Source: Eubacterium uniforme (GTDB taxonomy: Bacteria > Bacillota > Clostridia > Lachnospirales > Lachnospiraceae). From it: a stretch of 64,000 nucleotides of DNA. The stretch spans positions 1 to 64,000 of the forward strand of contig NZ_FUXZ01000003.1 of the NCBI RefSeq assembly GCF_900167115.1, read 5' to 3'. Shown in pieces: positions 1-8,612 of the stretch. Both the position numbers and the translations under genes were made by a program. Under the pieces are notes generated by a model. That model ran no database searches, was not told the origin of the DNA, and saw only the letters and a list, made by a program, of their open reading frames with translations. The stretch's first letter is position 1; each line of letters starts with the position of its first letter.

Positions 1-295
1 AAAGCGAAACTGAGATGATTAATGATGCTGCAGCAAGTTTCTTAATGTTTTGCATTATTTCTGTTCCATTACCACCAGATATACTGGATGCCAAATCCAC
101 AACTGCAATAACTGCAAAAATACCGCCACCTGCAGCTGCAATTGAAATTATAATATTCTTAAAAGAATCAATACCTTTTGTAACTTTAGAAACATCTACT
201 TCTGTTTCTTTTTCAGCAAATACGTAAATACTATTTACTAATAAAATACATAATGTTGTTAAAATGCATGTTATTCTTTTCTTTAATTTGTTCAT
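1..295 (-). CDS. Putative VirB2/Maff2-like small membrane protein, conjugation apparatus (3' end outside window)
   Basis: The frame starts at an ATG at 295-293 behind a strong AAGGAAGG site and runs off the left edge, so only about 98 residues are visible. A Lys-rich start leads into a hydrophobic signal segment with a likely cleavage after VFA (residue 27). A Gly/Ala-rich hydrophobic helix, a polar loop and the start of another helix follow. Small signal-bearing two-helix proteins of this shape are VirB2-type pilins or the Maff2-type proteins of clostridial conjugative elements. The assignment rests on topology and context, not on a catalytic motif. It implies that type IV secretion genes continue leftward beyond the window. 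Confidence 0.5.
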   Translation of the reverse strand, partial: MNKLKKRITCILTTLCILLVNSIYVFAEKETEVDVSKVTKGIDSFKNIIISIAAAGGGIFAVIAVVDLASSISGGNGTEIMQNIKKLAAASLIISVSL

Positions 296-312
296 ATTAT
301 CCTTCCTTTCTT

Positions 313-349
313 ACCTGAAAAAAGAGAAAAATTTCTCTAATTTCAGGTA
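313..349 (-). promoter_or_regulatory. Nested hairpin immediately upstream of the VirB2-like gene's ribosome site
   Basis: On the minus strand ACCTGAAA pairs with TTTCAGGT and encloses AGAGAAA paired with TTTCTCT. The hairpin ends a few bases before the AAGGAAGG ribosome site of the gene at 295. It could modulate translation or be a weak second terminator behind the one at 352-376. Confidence 0.4.
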
Positions 350-351
350 TT

Positions 352-376
352 AAAAAAAGACGAATTTCTTCGTCTT
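352..376 (-). terminator. Rho-independent terminator after the VaFE adhesin gene
   Basis: On the minus strand AAGACGAA and TTCGTCTT form an 8-bp stem around GAAA, followed by a run of T. It lies 14 bases past the adhesin stop codon. Confidence 0.85.
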
Positions 377-390
377 AATATTCATTGTTT

Positions 391-3300
391 TTAATTAAAT
401 TTTTTATTATATTTTTTCTTTAATAAAATCATGCTAATCAAACCTAAAAGAGATAATAACATGATTTCCATCATTACTGGAATTTTAGATGTATCTCCTG
501 TTTGTGGTGGTATATAATGAGGTGGTCTTTCAACTGTAATAGTCTGACTTACTGAAGTAATATCCTTATGTTCAACTACTTTAGCCTTAGTTTTATAATC
601 TATTACTTCCTCAAATATTACATAATCGCCTACATTTACATTGCTAATATTAAATTTAAACTCAACATCAACAACATCATTTTCCTTTTTACATGTAAAT
701 GTAGTTGAACCTGTAACTTTTTTGCCATCTACCATGAGTTCCTTGCCTGTTTTCTTATCCATAAGCACACCAGTTACTGTATATTTTCTTCCTGGAGTTA
801 AATTCTCGAATCTAACATTATCAACTATTGTTGCGATGTCTCCTGAAACCTTTTTATCTCCATCTAATTTATCTGTTGCTGTTGTATTAGCTTTTGGATA
901 ATTAACTGTCTGATCTTCATCATCCTTATCTTCATGCTTTGATACTCTATGATTATTTGTATCTGTTAAATATTCAAATACAACTATGCTACTTCCATTT
1001 AAATCAAATGCCTTCTTATCTTCTGTATAGATTTTATCTTTTTTAAAGGTAAATACAACTTCTTCTGAACCATTTGCTTCAGTTGGAATAAAGTTTACTG
1101 TTTTTTTGATTTTACCCTTATCATCATAAAGATATGAGCCTGTATTTGAATCAACTAAATATCCAGTTAATGTATATTTCTTGTTTGGAATAAGGTTTTC
1201 ATATGTTACTGTATCAATGATTGTAATCATATTATCTGTAATAAATCCTGTATGTTCTTTTGTTTCTCCTGAAACAGCTGTTGTATGAATTTTTGGAAAA
1301 TGAACTGTTTGTTCTTCATCCTTAATATCAGCATGAGTACATACATCCTTAATGTCCTCAAATGCTACTGCTGTTAAGCCTTCAATATCATCAGGAAGTT
1401 CAAATTCAAATGTAACAACTACTGTTCCATCGCCAGAATCATCTGTTTTGAATGTAGTCTGAGCTGTAATCTCATTTCCATCTTTATCTAAGATTTTTGT
1501 ATTTCCTGTTTCATCAGATTTATCCATAAGCACACCAGTTACTGTATATTCAGTATTTGGTTTTAAATTTTTATATTTTACTGTATCTTCTAATTTAATT
1601 TTACCTTCAGAAGAAGCTACATGACTATTAGTTACTGTATCAAGTAACGTTGTTTTTAAGTATGGTTTTTCTTTATTTGTAACATCAAACTTAATATAAT
1701 TAGCACTTAACACATTTAAATCATCAATATCTTTACCATCAGCCTTAAAAGATAAAATATCATTATCTGTAATGTAATCTTCATAAATACTAAAGAATCC
1801 TTCAGGTGCTTTTATTTCTCTTACATAATATGTTTTCTTATCACTACATCTTACATAATCAAAATTAATCTTACCTTCTTTATCTGTAGTATATAATACT
1901 TCTTTTACTTTACCAGAATCATCTAATTTATTTACTAAATTACCATTTTCATCATACATTAATGCAGGAATCTTTCCTTCTTCATCTTCATATATTCCAA
2001 AAACAGCACCCTTAATAGCTTCATTTGTATCCTGGTTTTTCTTTATTAATGTTGGCTGAACATATTTATATTTATCAATTACTAAAATTTCATCTTCAAC
2101 CTCTACTTCTTTTTCATTTAATAAAAGTATTTTTTTGCCATTAGTTATACTAAATTCAACTCCCTTTGCATAAGCTTCATTAATAGTATAATAATCACTT
2201 TCTGTATCAATTTCAGTAATTACTAATTTAAGATTTTTATTCTTATTAAAATCATTTTCCCATTTATCAAGCTGATTTTTCAAATCATTATCTACAGCTT
2301 TTTTACCATTTTCAATGTCATATGTTGTTGAATAATGATATTTTAATGAGGTATTAGCATTTTCAACAACTTGTTTAATACCTACTTTATAAGCATAAGA
2401 TAAACTATTATATACTGAAGCATTTTCTACATTTTTATATGTTCCTGTACCATAATCAAAGTATTTACCATAAATATAGTTACCAGATACTTCTTTCTTA
2501 AATGATACTTTAATTTTAATAAAACCATCTTCATCTGTTTTTACGTTAAATTCATCCGTTGTAATTTTTTTACCATTTGCAACAACTGAATCAACATTAT
2601 TTTTATATTCTCCCATATTAAGAGATAATTTAAATTCTGTATTAGGAAGAATTTTTCCATCTTCATCTGTTTTCTTAATAACAAATTCTTCTGAAACAAC
2701 TCTATTAGCACTAAGTTTTCCTGTTCCATATGAATAATATGCATCAACTATAGTTGGATCTGCAGAACCTTTAGCTGTAGCTACTATTAAATTTCCATTT
2801 TTATTAATTCCAAATCTGCTAGTTGGAGTTAAAACAAAACCTTTTGCTGATAATTCATCTGTATCTGAACTACTACTAGCAATATATTTATTATTACCAT
2901 TTGCTGTTTTATCAACATATTTTGAACTAGTGTATGTACCACCAGTTTCATTAACATATGTTCCTGCATTAGTCCATCCATTATATGTATATGAATCTGT
3001 AGCTGTTAAATTGTCTACATTTGATACTTCTGTCTTATCACGATAAATTTTAACCCATCTACAATAACCATCAAGACCACTATTTCTTGAAAGAGTATTT
3101 GAAGATTCCTGACCGAATATCCATGCATTACCTGAAGCATTTTCTACTTCCTTAATACCATAGAAATTTGGTTTATTAAGAAGTCCTGTATCACACCATA
3201 TTTTAGAAATATCTGATCTAGTACCATTAGTTCCGTTTAAAAGAATACCTTCATTATCTCTAGACCATGTACCTCTTGCTTTTGAATAAGCAATGTTCTT

Positions 3301-4485
3301 TGTTCTGACAAGTATTGCTTCACTATTTTCATCATCAAATGCCTTTTTAATCCAGTACCACATAGTATGCGCTCCACTATCTGATGATTCACATTGAACT
3401 AATTTTCCATCAGAATCCTTATAAGCATATTTGGTTAATGATTTTTCGTAATCATTATATGTTACTAGTTCAGTCCATGAACTATCTCCACTTAACTTAT
3501 ACTTACCCCAGGCATATTCATTAGAATCTACAGAAAACTTAAATCTTAACTGAATATAGCCATTACTATCTGTTTTTACGTAAATGATTCTATTACTTCC
3601 ATTCGTTGAAACTTCATCACGTTCAAAACTGTTTCTAACAGCTCCACCTTGATTAGTTGCAACTTCTTGAGTTAGTTTTGTTAATCTTCCATTAGAATCA
3701 TACGTTGGAACTAACCATGTACCATTGTTTACTTCAATTTCTTCAAGATTTTTAAATCCCATGCAATTTCTATCATTATCAATGGCATGTCCAAAATCAG
3801 CTAATGTAATCTGAAAAACAAAGTTAGGAATTGCTTTTCCATCCTGATCTACTTTACGAAGCTTTAATCTCTGATAGTATGTTAATGAAGCTTTAAATGT
3901 TTCAATATCGACTGAAGCATTTACTGTGGTGCTATTCTCAGCAAATAAATCCATCATTTTCTGATTAGATTTTTTCTTTTCTGATTGATAAACATTTTCA
4001 ACGGAATTTATTTTACCGTCGACATCAAATATCTCTTTATAAATTGCTCCAGAACCTATAACAGCTTGTATCTCATCAGTTACATCTGTCTTATCATTCG
4101 AATTATAAATTGCCCAGATAATAGCCTGAACGCGACTTCTTATTTTATCTGATTTATTACTTCTAGTCCAATATAATGCCAATTTTGCAACAGCACCAGC
4201 TCTAGTCATGTCAGATTTGCCTTTTGATTTATACTTCCATATATCATATGTATTATAACCATCGTTTTGATCTACATCATGTCCATTATTGATACAAAAT
4301 ACCATCTTATTACCCAAATCGTATTTCCACTTAGCTGTTCCTGTCACATCTGCGGAATTATAATTTTCGAAATGTAAATTAAACTCCGCAGCGTAAACCT
4401 TTGTACAATTGATAAAATTCATGTTAAAAATCAATGCTATTGCCATAATAAAAGCAATAACTCTTTTAAATTTTAAAACTCTCAT
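391..4485 (-). CDS. Large sortase-anchored thioester/VaFE-repeat surface adhesin
   Basis: This 1364-residue secreted protein has a signal peptide ending near residue 33. A thioester-adhesin signature follows: Cys64 in FCINNG and Gln120 in VQAIIWAIY, the two residues that form the intramolecular thioester in this family. Three SpaA/Cna-B-like beta domains begin near residues 208, 595 and 812 (each opening K-(x)-D-x-D-G-K or similar). Three VaFE repeats follow at about 945-1065, 1065-1198 and 1198-1315. The C-terminus has PPQTGD (about 1326), a membrane helix and a KKK tail, a sorting signal with Pro in place of the usual Leu. An AAAGGAAG site precedes the ATG. Such proteins are stalk-like adhesins, often on conjugative elements where they may promote mating contact (inference). 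Confidence 0.88.
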   Translation of the reverse strand: MRVLKFKRVIAFIMAIALIFNMNFINCTKVYAAEFNLHFENYNSADVTGTAKWKYDLGNKMVFCINNGHDVDQNDGYNTYDIWKYKSKGKSDMTRAGAVAKLALYWTRSNKSDKIRSRVQAIIWAIYNSNDKTDVTDEIQAVIGSGAIYKEIFDVDGKINSVENVYQSEKKKSNQKMMDLFAENSTTVNASVDIETFKASLTYYQRLKLRKVDQDGKAIPNFVFQITLADFGHAIDNDRNCMGFKNLEEIEVNNGTWLVPTYDSNGRLTKLTQEVATNQGGAVRNSFERDEVSTNGSNRIIYVKTDSNGYIQLRFKFSVDSNEYAWGKYKLSGDSSWTELVTYNDYEKSLTKYAYKDSDGKLVQCESSDSGAHTMWYWIKKAFDDENSEAILVRTKNIAYSKARGTWSRDNEGILLNGTNGTRSDISKIWCDTGLLNKPNFYGIKEVENASGNAWIFGQESSNTLSRNSGLDGYCRWVKIYRDKTEVSNVDNLTATDSYTYNGWTNAGTYVNETGGTYTSSKYVDKTANGNNKYIASSSSDTDELSAKGFVLTPTSRFGINKNGNLIVATAKGSADPTIVDAYYSYGTGKLSANRVVSEEFVIKKTDEDGKILPNTEFKLSLNMGEYKNNVDSVVANGKKITTDEFNVKTDEDGFIKIKVSFKKEVSGNYIYGKYFDYGTGTYKNVENASVYNSLSYAYKVGIKQVVENANTSLKYHYSTTYDIENGKKAVDNDLKNQLDKWENDFNKNKNLKLVITEIDTESDYYTINEAYAKGVEFSITNGKKILLLNEKEVEVEDEILVIDKYKYVQPTLIKKNQDTNEAIKGAVFGIYEDEEGKIPALMYDENGNLVNKLDDSGKVKEVLYTTDKEGKINFDYVRCSDKKTYYVREIKAPEGFFSIYEDYITDNDILSFKADGKDIDDLNVLSANYIKFDVTNKEKPYLKTTLLDTVTNSHVASSEGKIKLEDTVKYKNLKPNTEYTVTGVLMDKSDETGNTKILDKDGNEITAQTTFKTDDSGDGTVVVTFEFELPDDIEGLTAVAFEDIKDVCTHADIKDEEQTVHFPKIHTTAVSGETKEHTGFITDNMITIIDTVTYENLIPNKKYTLTGYLVDSNTGSYLYDDKGKIKKTVNFIPTEANGSEEVVFTFKKDKIYTEDKKAFDLNGSSIVVFEYLTDTNNHRVSKHEDKDDEDQTVNYPKANTTATDKLDGDKKVSGDIATIVDNVRFENLTPGRKYTVTGVLMDKKTGKELMVDGKKVTGSTTFTCKKENDVVDVEFKFNISNVNVGDYVIFEEVIDYKTKAKVVEHKDITSVSQTITVERPPHYIPPQTGDTSKIPVMMEIMLLSLLGLISMILLKKKYNKKFN

Positions 4486-4582
4486 TCTTTTGCTTCCTTT
4501 CTACTTTAAAAAATTTGTTTCTTAGTTCCTTGATAAAATTTCATGTAATCATAATCAACACTCCTTCCTTATTTTTTTGTAT

Positions 4583-4616
4583 AAAAAAACAACTCTAAGA
4601 AGTTCTTAGAATTGTT
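4583..4616 (-). terminator. Terminator after the vapD-like gene
   Basis: Arms 4588-4601 and 4603-4616 form a 14-bp stem with one mismatch, followed on the minus strand by seven T. It directly abuts the VapD-like stop codon and separates that unit from the adhesin gene. Confidence 0.85.
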
Positions 4617-4997
4617 TTATCTACTTTTACCTTTATTTAATTTTATATTATCTTTTTTATATGCATCCTTATATTTTCCTGGTGTTCCATCATAATCAAA
4701 CAATCTATTCAACTCGTGTGTTTCTCCTATTTCTGTCACTCGAATATCTCTAATGCATTTAGATATATCTGGATATTCATATAAAAAATCTTTCAACAAC
4801 ACTTCAATAACCAAATATTTCATCGGTTCTTTACTTTCATACACTGAATATTGAGGATGCATAAAATCATTTGATTCAAAATATTTTTGAATAATTTTAT
4901 GTATTTTCCTATAATCGCCACAAATTTCATCTCCAACTTTAGTATCAATATCGAAAGCTATAGATTTACGTGTCTCATTTTTATTATTATTAACCAT
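4617..4997 (-). CDS. vapD: VapD-like (Cas2-fold) endoribonuclease
   Basis: The chosen ATG at 4997 gives 126 residues and places the VapD signature SIAFDIDT at residues 12-19, near the family's usual N-terminal position. Further VapD-like features are QYSVYES in the middle and a CIRDIRVTEIGE segment, matching the family's SVRDIRMxRIEE region. Known VapD proteins are small Cas2-fold ribonucleases acting in toxin-antitoxin or persistence roles. The ATG overlaps the stop of the upstream gene by 8 bases, so the two are probably translationally coupled. The last residues are NKGKSR, a tail shared with unrelated neighbours. An in-frame start at 5042 is possible but adds residues that other VapDs lack. 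Confidence 0.65.
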   Translation of the reverse strand: MVNNNKNETRKSIAFDIDTKVGDEICGDYRKIHKIIQKYFESNDFMHPQYSVYESKEPMKYLVIEVLLKDFLYEYPDISKCIRDIRVTEIGETHELNRLFDYDGTPGKYKDAYKKDNIKLNKGKSR

Positions 4998-5319
4998 GCG
5001 CTCTTGATTTTCTCCATTTTCTATTTTCATATTTTTCTTCATATTCTTTCAGGCCATCTAAAACATCTTCCTTAGTACCATCAATATACCACACACATTT
5101 TTTTAAAGACTTTCTTAAAATTGAATCATTTTTTATTTCCCATATAAATAAACCTATTTCTGCCATTGAATCCTTATCATCTCTTTCAAATACAAGGTAA
5201 TCTACTTCTGGAACATTTACATTTTTATAAAATGTTCTAATTCTATTTTCAATTTCATCTTTTGTTTTTCCCTCATTTAATATTTTTTCCTCATCTAATT
5301 CAAATTTTATTGTTACCAT
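4990..5319 (-). CDS. Hypothetical protein coupled to VapD-like RNase (possible antitoxin)
   Basis: This 109-residue acidic-to-basic protein is not recognised. It has a charged N-terminal half (FELDEEKILNEG), a central beta-type segment with YLVFERDD, a Trp-containing hydrophobic strand (GLFIWEIK) and a basic end with RKSR just before the terminal AHG. Its stop overlaps the VapD-like start by 8 bases. An upstream small gene coupled to a toxin-like gene is the usual antitoxin position, but no DNA-binding motif is visible, so that role is only an inference. Confidence 0.6.
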   Translation of the reverse strand: MVTIKFELDEEKILNEGKTKDEIENRIRTFYKNVNVPEVDYLVFERDDKDSMAEIGLFIWEIKNDSILRKSLKKCVWYIDGTKEDVLDGLKEYEEKYENRKWRKSRAHG

Positions 5320-5331
5320 AATTACTCCTTT

Positions 5332-6774
5332 CTACCATTCAGCTTCAATAGTTTTTATATTGATACCTGCAATATAATTAAGTGCCTTCATGCTATCGGC
5401 TGAACTAAAATTAGCATAACTAATATAGTTTTCTCCCATACTAATAGCACCATAAGTCATATTAGATAAAATATTATTCCTATGTCCTTTAGATTCCATC
5501 CAAAAATCAACAACAAAATAAATATCTTCACATACACTACTAGCATTTTCTGAACGACCTAAAAAATCATCAACTACAGCATTATTGTACTTATTTTTGA
5601 ACTGATTTTCAATTATTACTATATCATCAGTTAAATATTCATGTGTTAACCCGTTTTTTCGTTTTGATCTCTTTACTGATAACGCATAAATAACATCAGA
5701 CCATATTAATTCTTTTTTTCCATATTTTTGTCGAATTTTATTTTGATAATTAAATGCATCTTCTGAAGCAAATTTATCTAAAAAATATGTATGTTTAGAA
5801 AAATTCTTCATGTAATAAGTAATTTTAGGAACACTCCAGTGTGATGAAAAAATACTTTTTTTACATATTTTTGAAAAACTGCCATAAACGATATTATTAT
5901 TTTTATCTAATCCATATGCCCTAACTTTTAATCTAACTTTAGAGCCATTAATTGCCTGTAAAAGTTTATAGCTATTATTTTTCTTTTTTACGGTTTTAAC
6001 TTTAGTCCAGGCATATTTCTTTTTTCCATTTTCATACCAATATTTTGCATTTTCTCTACGATATACTTCATAACCTTTAAATTTAACTCCTGCCGATTTA
6101 CCAAGCTTATTTAATTTTGCTTTTTTCCAGGTAAACAAGCAATAGGTTCCAGTATATTTACTCTTCTTACTGTAGTTTTTATACTTTCCTTTTGTTTTCC
6201 ATTTTGGAGTAGTAAAATAATTTGTTTTACTTGTTGGAACAACAACCTTATTAATATCCCTTGTAACATTTGTTACCTGAATCATAGCTTTACTAGTTTT
6301 AATACTAATATCAATTTTTCTATTATTTGCCTTTACTTTAAAACATTTAATAGAACCTTTATATTCTTTTGAATCTGAATCATAATTTAAATTAAGCTGA
6401 TCTCCTGTATTAAGATTTAAATCCTTAGCTTTAATTTTCTTATGATTACCTTTTTCTACCTCTAAATAAGATAAATTACAACTATAAACCGATGTTCCAT
6501 TTATTAAAATATTTGATATGTATCTTTTTTTTGTACTAAAATAAAATGTTGCATAATCAAGTGTTTCATTAAATGCATCCCCAGGTCTATACTTTATAAT
6601 ATCAATACCTGCAGAACCATCATCTATTGAAATACTTACATCATAACCATAATCTTTATAACTAGTTCCTGGCTTTGTAACATATATGTTAGAGTTTTCA
6701 TCTGCATATTCTGTTACTGGAAAAGATAAAATTGTAATAATTGTAATTAATAATACTGATAAAAACTTTTTCAT
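5332..6774 (-). CDS. Secreted CAP (SCP/PR1-like) domain protein
   Basis: The 480-residue product has a signal peptide ending near residue 24. A long Lys/Tyr-rich beta region spans about 50-320 with no recognised domain. A C-terminal CAP domain occupies about 345-480, shown by GRSENASS (matching the family's GENA motif), by FWMESKGHRNNIL (the W..S.GHR.NIL signature) and by the GISMGENY-like strand in the form AISMGENYISYANF. CAP proteins are extracellular with varied roles; bacterial ones are often cell-wall associated. It sits between two toxin-like pairs in the mobile segment and may act in the cell envelope during transfer. It lacks the basic GKSR tail of its neighbours. Confidence 0.8.
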   Translation of the reverse strand: MKKFLSVLLITIITILSFPVTEYADENSNIYVTKPGTSYKDYGYDVSISIDDGSAGIDIIKYRPGDAFNETLDYATFYFSTKKRYISNILINGTSVYSCNLSYLEVEKGNHKKIKAKDLNLNTGDQLNLNYDSDSKEYKGSIKCFKVKANNRKIDISIKTSKAMIQVTNVTRDINKVVVPTSKTNYFTTPKWKTKGKYKNYSKKSKYTGTYCLFTWKKAKLNKLGKSAGVKFKGYEVYRRENAKYWYENGKKKYAWTKVKTVKKKNNSYKLLQAINGSKVRLKVRAYGLDKNNNIVYGSFSKICKKSIFSSHWSVPKITYYMKNFSKHTYFLDKFASEDAFNYQNKIRQKYGKKELIWSDVIYALSVKRSKRKNGLTHEYLTDDIVIIENQFKNKYNNAVVDDFLGRSENASSVCEDIYFVVDFWMESKGHRNNILSNMTYGAISMGENYISYANFSSADSMKALNYIAGINIKTIEAEW

Positions 6775-6792
6775 AATGTTACTCCTTTCGTT

Positions 6793-7425
6793 TTATCGAG
6801 ATTTACCTTTATTCTTTATAGGTTCGTCACTATTAATTGATTTATTAAAGTATTCTTCATTAATAAATAACTTTTCCTTTATACAGAATATATCATTAAG
6901 CATTTCTTTACCCAATGAATATTTAGGTTTAATAACATTAGTCTCAATTATCCTTTTAATATTCTCTTCGTAAACAAATCTATTTCCTACAAATCTATCT
7001 AAATAACCAATTATGCTTAAAAACATTCTTGAATCAATTATAAATGCATCTTTTGGATAATGCTTAAGATTACCAGTTACCAAATATGTGCTAAATTCCT
7101 TTGAATTTTCCTTAACTTCAAAAAAAGGAATATCATCTTTATCTTTTAAAACCATTTTTGTATGTTCAATATCATTAACCATTATTCCATTAGAAATGAC
7201 ATCATATAAAACATTAACAATAATATCCTCATCTAAACCCTTAAAAGAATCATAATGAAAAACTTTATAATATTCATTTAACATTCTTTTATCAAATACA
7301 GGAATTACATTTTGATTTTGTATTAATTCCAAAATATCATGTGGTGCTCCATTTGACAAAACTGAAGATATTAATACATTAGTGTCTACGACTGCGAATA
7401 CTTTCAAATGTATATTTTTCTCCAT
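6793..7425 (-). CDS. PIN-domain ribonuclease toxin (COG1569-like)
   Basis: The 210-residue protein starts with a PIN core VVDTNVLISSVLSNGAP containing the first catalytic Asp (residue 14). FDKRMLNEYYKVF and an acidic DDIPFFEV segment follow, as in PIN toxins that cleave RNA with Mg2+. A further 70 residues follow the core, making it longer than many PIN toxins, and it ends in NKGKSR. The ATG at 7425 overlaps the preceding small gene by 47 bases. A TTG at 7407 would start MKVFAVVDTN, the usual family N-terminus, and is a credible alternative. The overlap points to a two-gene toxin-antitoxin unit. Confidence 0.75.
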   Translation of the reverse strand: MEKNIHLKVFAVVDTNVLISSVLSNGAPHDILELIQNQNVIPVFDKRMLNEYYKVFHYDSFKGLDEDIIVNVLYDVISNGIMVNDIEHTKMVLKDKDDIPFFEVKENSKEFSTYLVTGNLKHYPKDAFIIDSRMFLSIIGYLDRFVGNRFVYEENIKRIIETNVIKPKYSLGKEMLNDIFCIKEKLFINEEYFNKSINSDEPIKNKGKSR

Positions 7426-7564
7426 TTTCTCTAATGTCCTTTCTTATTGTTTCTGTCAGTTCAACAGCTTCTTCCTCTGTTAATAATCTACCGTTTTGCT
7501 GTTCAAATTCCCTTCTTAATTCATCTATAGCTTCCATTAATGTTAATTTTTTAAATTCTTCCAT
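7379..7564 (-). CDS. Small partner of PIN toxin, probable antitoxin
   Basis: The ATG at 7564 has a GAAGGTG site seven bases upstream and is preferred to a GTG at 7573. The 61-residue product is highly charged and probably helical (LMEAIDELRREFEQQNGRLLTEEEAVELTETIRKDI is shown here only by its ends: LMEAIDELRR and LTETIRKDI). It overlaps the PIN gene, the position expected of the antitoxin. No ribbon-helix-helix or HTH is obvious. The assignment rests on position and size. Confidence 0.65.
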   Translation of the reverse strand: MEEFKKLTLMEAIDELRREFEQQNGRLLTEEEAVELTETIRKDIRENGEKYTFESIRSRRH

Positions 7565-7605
7565 ACTCTTCACCTTCTTATCGTTAAATACTTTTTATCT
7601 TTATA

Positions 7606-7800
7606 CTACTTTTTATTAAATAAACTATTATATGCTTCCAATCTTTGCAATCTTAAAATATTATTGTACTCTTCAAAATTCATAAGAACAACATTCTTAT
7701 TATCTTTTCTAGTAATTATTACAACGTCATTCTCTTCAGTTACATAATCACAATATTCTTTTATATTATTTCTCACGTCTGTACACTGTGCAATTTTCAT
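7606..7800 (-). CDS. Phd/YefM-family antitoxin, short copy
   Basis: This 64-residue protein opens MKIAQCTDVRNNIKEYCDYV and continues with a VVIITRKDNKNVVLMNFEEYN core, the N-terminal DNA-binding fold of Phd/YefM antitoxins. The C-terminus is short (LRLQRLEAYNSLFNKK), so the toxin-neutralising tail is reduced. An AGGAGG site precedes the ATG. It is a close paralogue of the next gene upstream, and no YoeB, Doc or RelE partner is adjacent. It may be an orphan regulator or may act on a distant toxin. Confidence 0.8.
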   Translation of the reverse strand: MKIAQCTDVRNNIKEYCDYVTEENDVVIITRKDNKNVVLMNFEEYNNILRLQRLEAYNSLFNKK

Positions 7801-7852
7801 ACCAATATCCTCCTAAATTTATACAATTTTTTGCATATCTTTATACTTCAAT

Positions 7853-7870
7853 TGTACGTTATTCTGTACA
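7853..7870. promoter_or_regulatory. TGTAC dyad between the two Phd/YefM genes
   Basis: TGTAC at 7853-7857 and GTACA at 7866-7870 form an inverted repeat in the gap before the short antitoxin gene. Related TGTACACTG sequence also occurs within the first codons of both paralogues. It is a plausible autoregulatory site for a Phd-type protein, untested. Confidence 0.4.
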
Positions 7871-7887
7871 GAACTTCAACCATTATT

Positions 7888-8142
7888 TTATTTTTTCTTA
7901 TTATTTAATATTTGATTTGCCTTTATTTCACGCTCTTTTTGAGTATCTTCTCCCAAAAATTCCATTATCTTATCGAAATAAAATTCTTCCATTTTTAAAA
8001 GATTATTATATCTTTCAAAATCCATAAGAACTACGTTCTTATTATCTTTTCTGGTAATTACTACCACATCATTATTTTCAACTACATATTTACAATAATC
8101 TTTTATGTTATTTCTTACATCTGTACACTGTGCTATCTTCAT
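7888..8142 (-). CDS. Phd/YefM-family antitoxin, longer copy
   Basis: This 84-residue protein is a paralogue of the gene at 7606-7800. Its first 50 residues are nearly the same (MKIAQCTDVRNNIKDYCKYV, then VVVITRKDNKNVVLMDFERYN). The C-terminal tail is longer and acidic-to-basic (KIMEFLGEDTQKEREIKANQ), as expected of a Phd/YefM toxin-binding segment. No toxin gene lies between the two copies or beside them. A tandem duplication followed by loss of the toxin would explain the arrangement. Confidence 0.8.
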   Translation of the reverse strand: MKIAQCTDVRNNIKDYCKYVVENNDVVVITRKDNKNVVLMDFERYNNLLKMEEFYFDKIMEFLGEDTQKEREIKANQILNNKKK

Positions 8143-8166
8143 TCATTTCTCCTCTTTCATGATAAA

Positions 8167-8194
8167 GCCTCTTAACATTCACATATCAAGAGGC
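8167..8194 (-). terminator. Hairpin after ssb, probable terminator
   Basis: GCCTCTT pairs with AAGAGGC across a 14-base loop just downstream of the ssb stop. The T-run is short (TTTATC), so termination may be partial. Confidence 0.5.
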
Positions 8195-8207
8195 CATATT
8201 AATGCAT

Positions 8208-8597
8208 CTAAAACGGATATTCTTCATCTACTTTATCATTTACATTAACCGATTCTTCCAAACCAGAAGCTTTACTTTCAGCAAATTCAAAACTTTCTAC
8301 TACAACATCAGTTGTATATACTTTTTTACCGTCCTTGTTAGTATAAGAACCAGTCTGAACTCTTCCTTCTACTATTATCTTCATGCCTTTTTTCAAGTAC
8401 TTTTCAGCTACTTTTGCATTATTTTCGAATGATACACATGATAAAAAATCTGTATTGTTTTCACCATCTTTTTTATATTTTCTATCTACAGCAAGAGTAT
8501 ATCTTGCTATGCATCTTTGCTCCTGGGATTCTCCTTTTTCTGTATATCTTATTTCTGGATCCTTTGTAAGTCTCCCACTTATAATTATTTTATTCAT
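8208..8597 (-). CDS. ssb: Single-stranded DNA-binding protein
   Basis: The 129-residue OB-fold protein opens MNKIIISGRLTKDPEIRYTEKG and has the RYTLAVDRKYKKDG and FLSCVSFENNAKVAEKYLKKGMKI segments typical of SSB (each shown in part). It ends in DEEYPF, the acidic-Phe tip that recruits repair and replication proteins. It is somewhat shorter than chromosomal SSB, with a short linker. SSB copies on conjugative elements protect single-stranded DNA in the recipient. Its place in the mobile segment fits that role. Confidence 0.93.
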   Translation of the reverse strand: MNKIIISGRLTKDPEIRYTEKGESQEQRCIARYTLAVDRKYKKDGENNTDFLSCVSFENNAKVAEKYLKKGMKIIVEGRVQTGSYTNKDGKKVYTTDVVVESFEFAESKASGLEESVNVNDKVDEEYPF

Positions 8598-8612
8598 GTT
8601 TTATACCTTCCT

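Noticed and set aside
15-227. Plus-strand open frame opposite the VirB2-like gene
   Set aside because: No ribosome site; it is the complement of a gene with a good site, signal peptide and membrane helices.
4488-4580. Tiny ATG-ATT-ACA-TGA frame with a strong GGAGTG site upstream of the adhesin gene
   Set aside because: Only three codons; the ribosome site may be a remnant or control start-stop, but nothing supports a gene.
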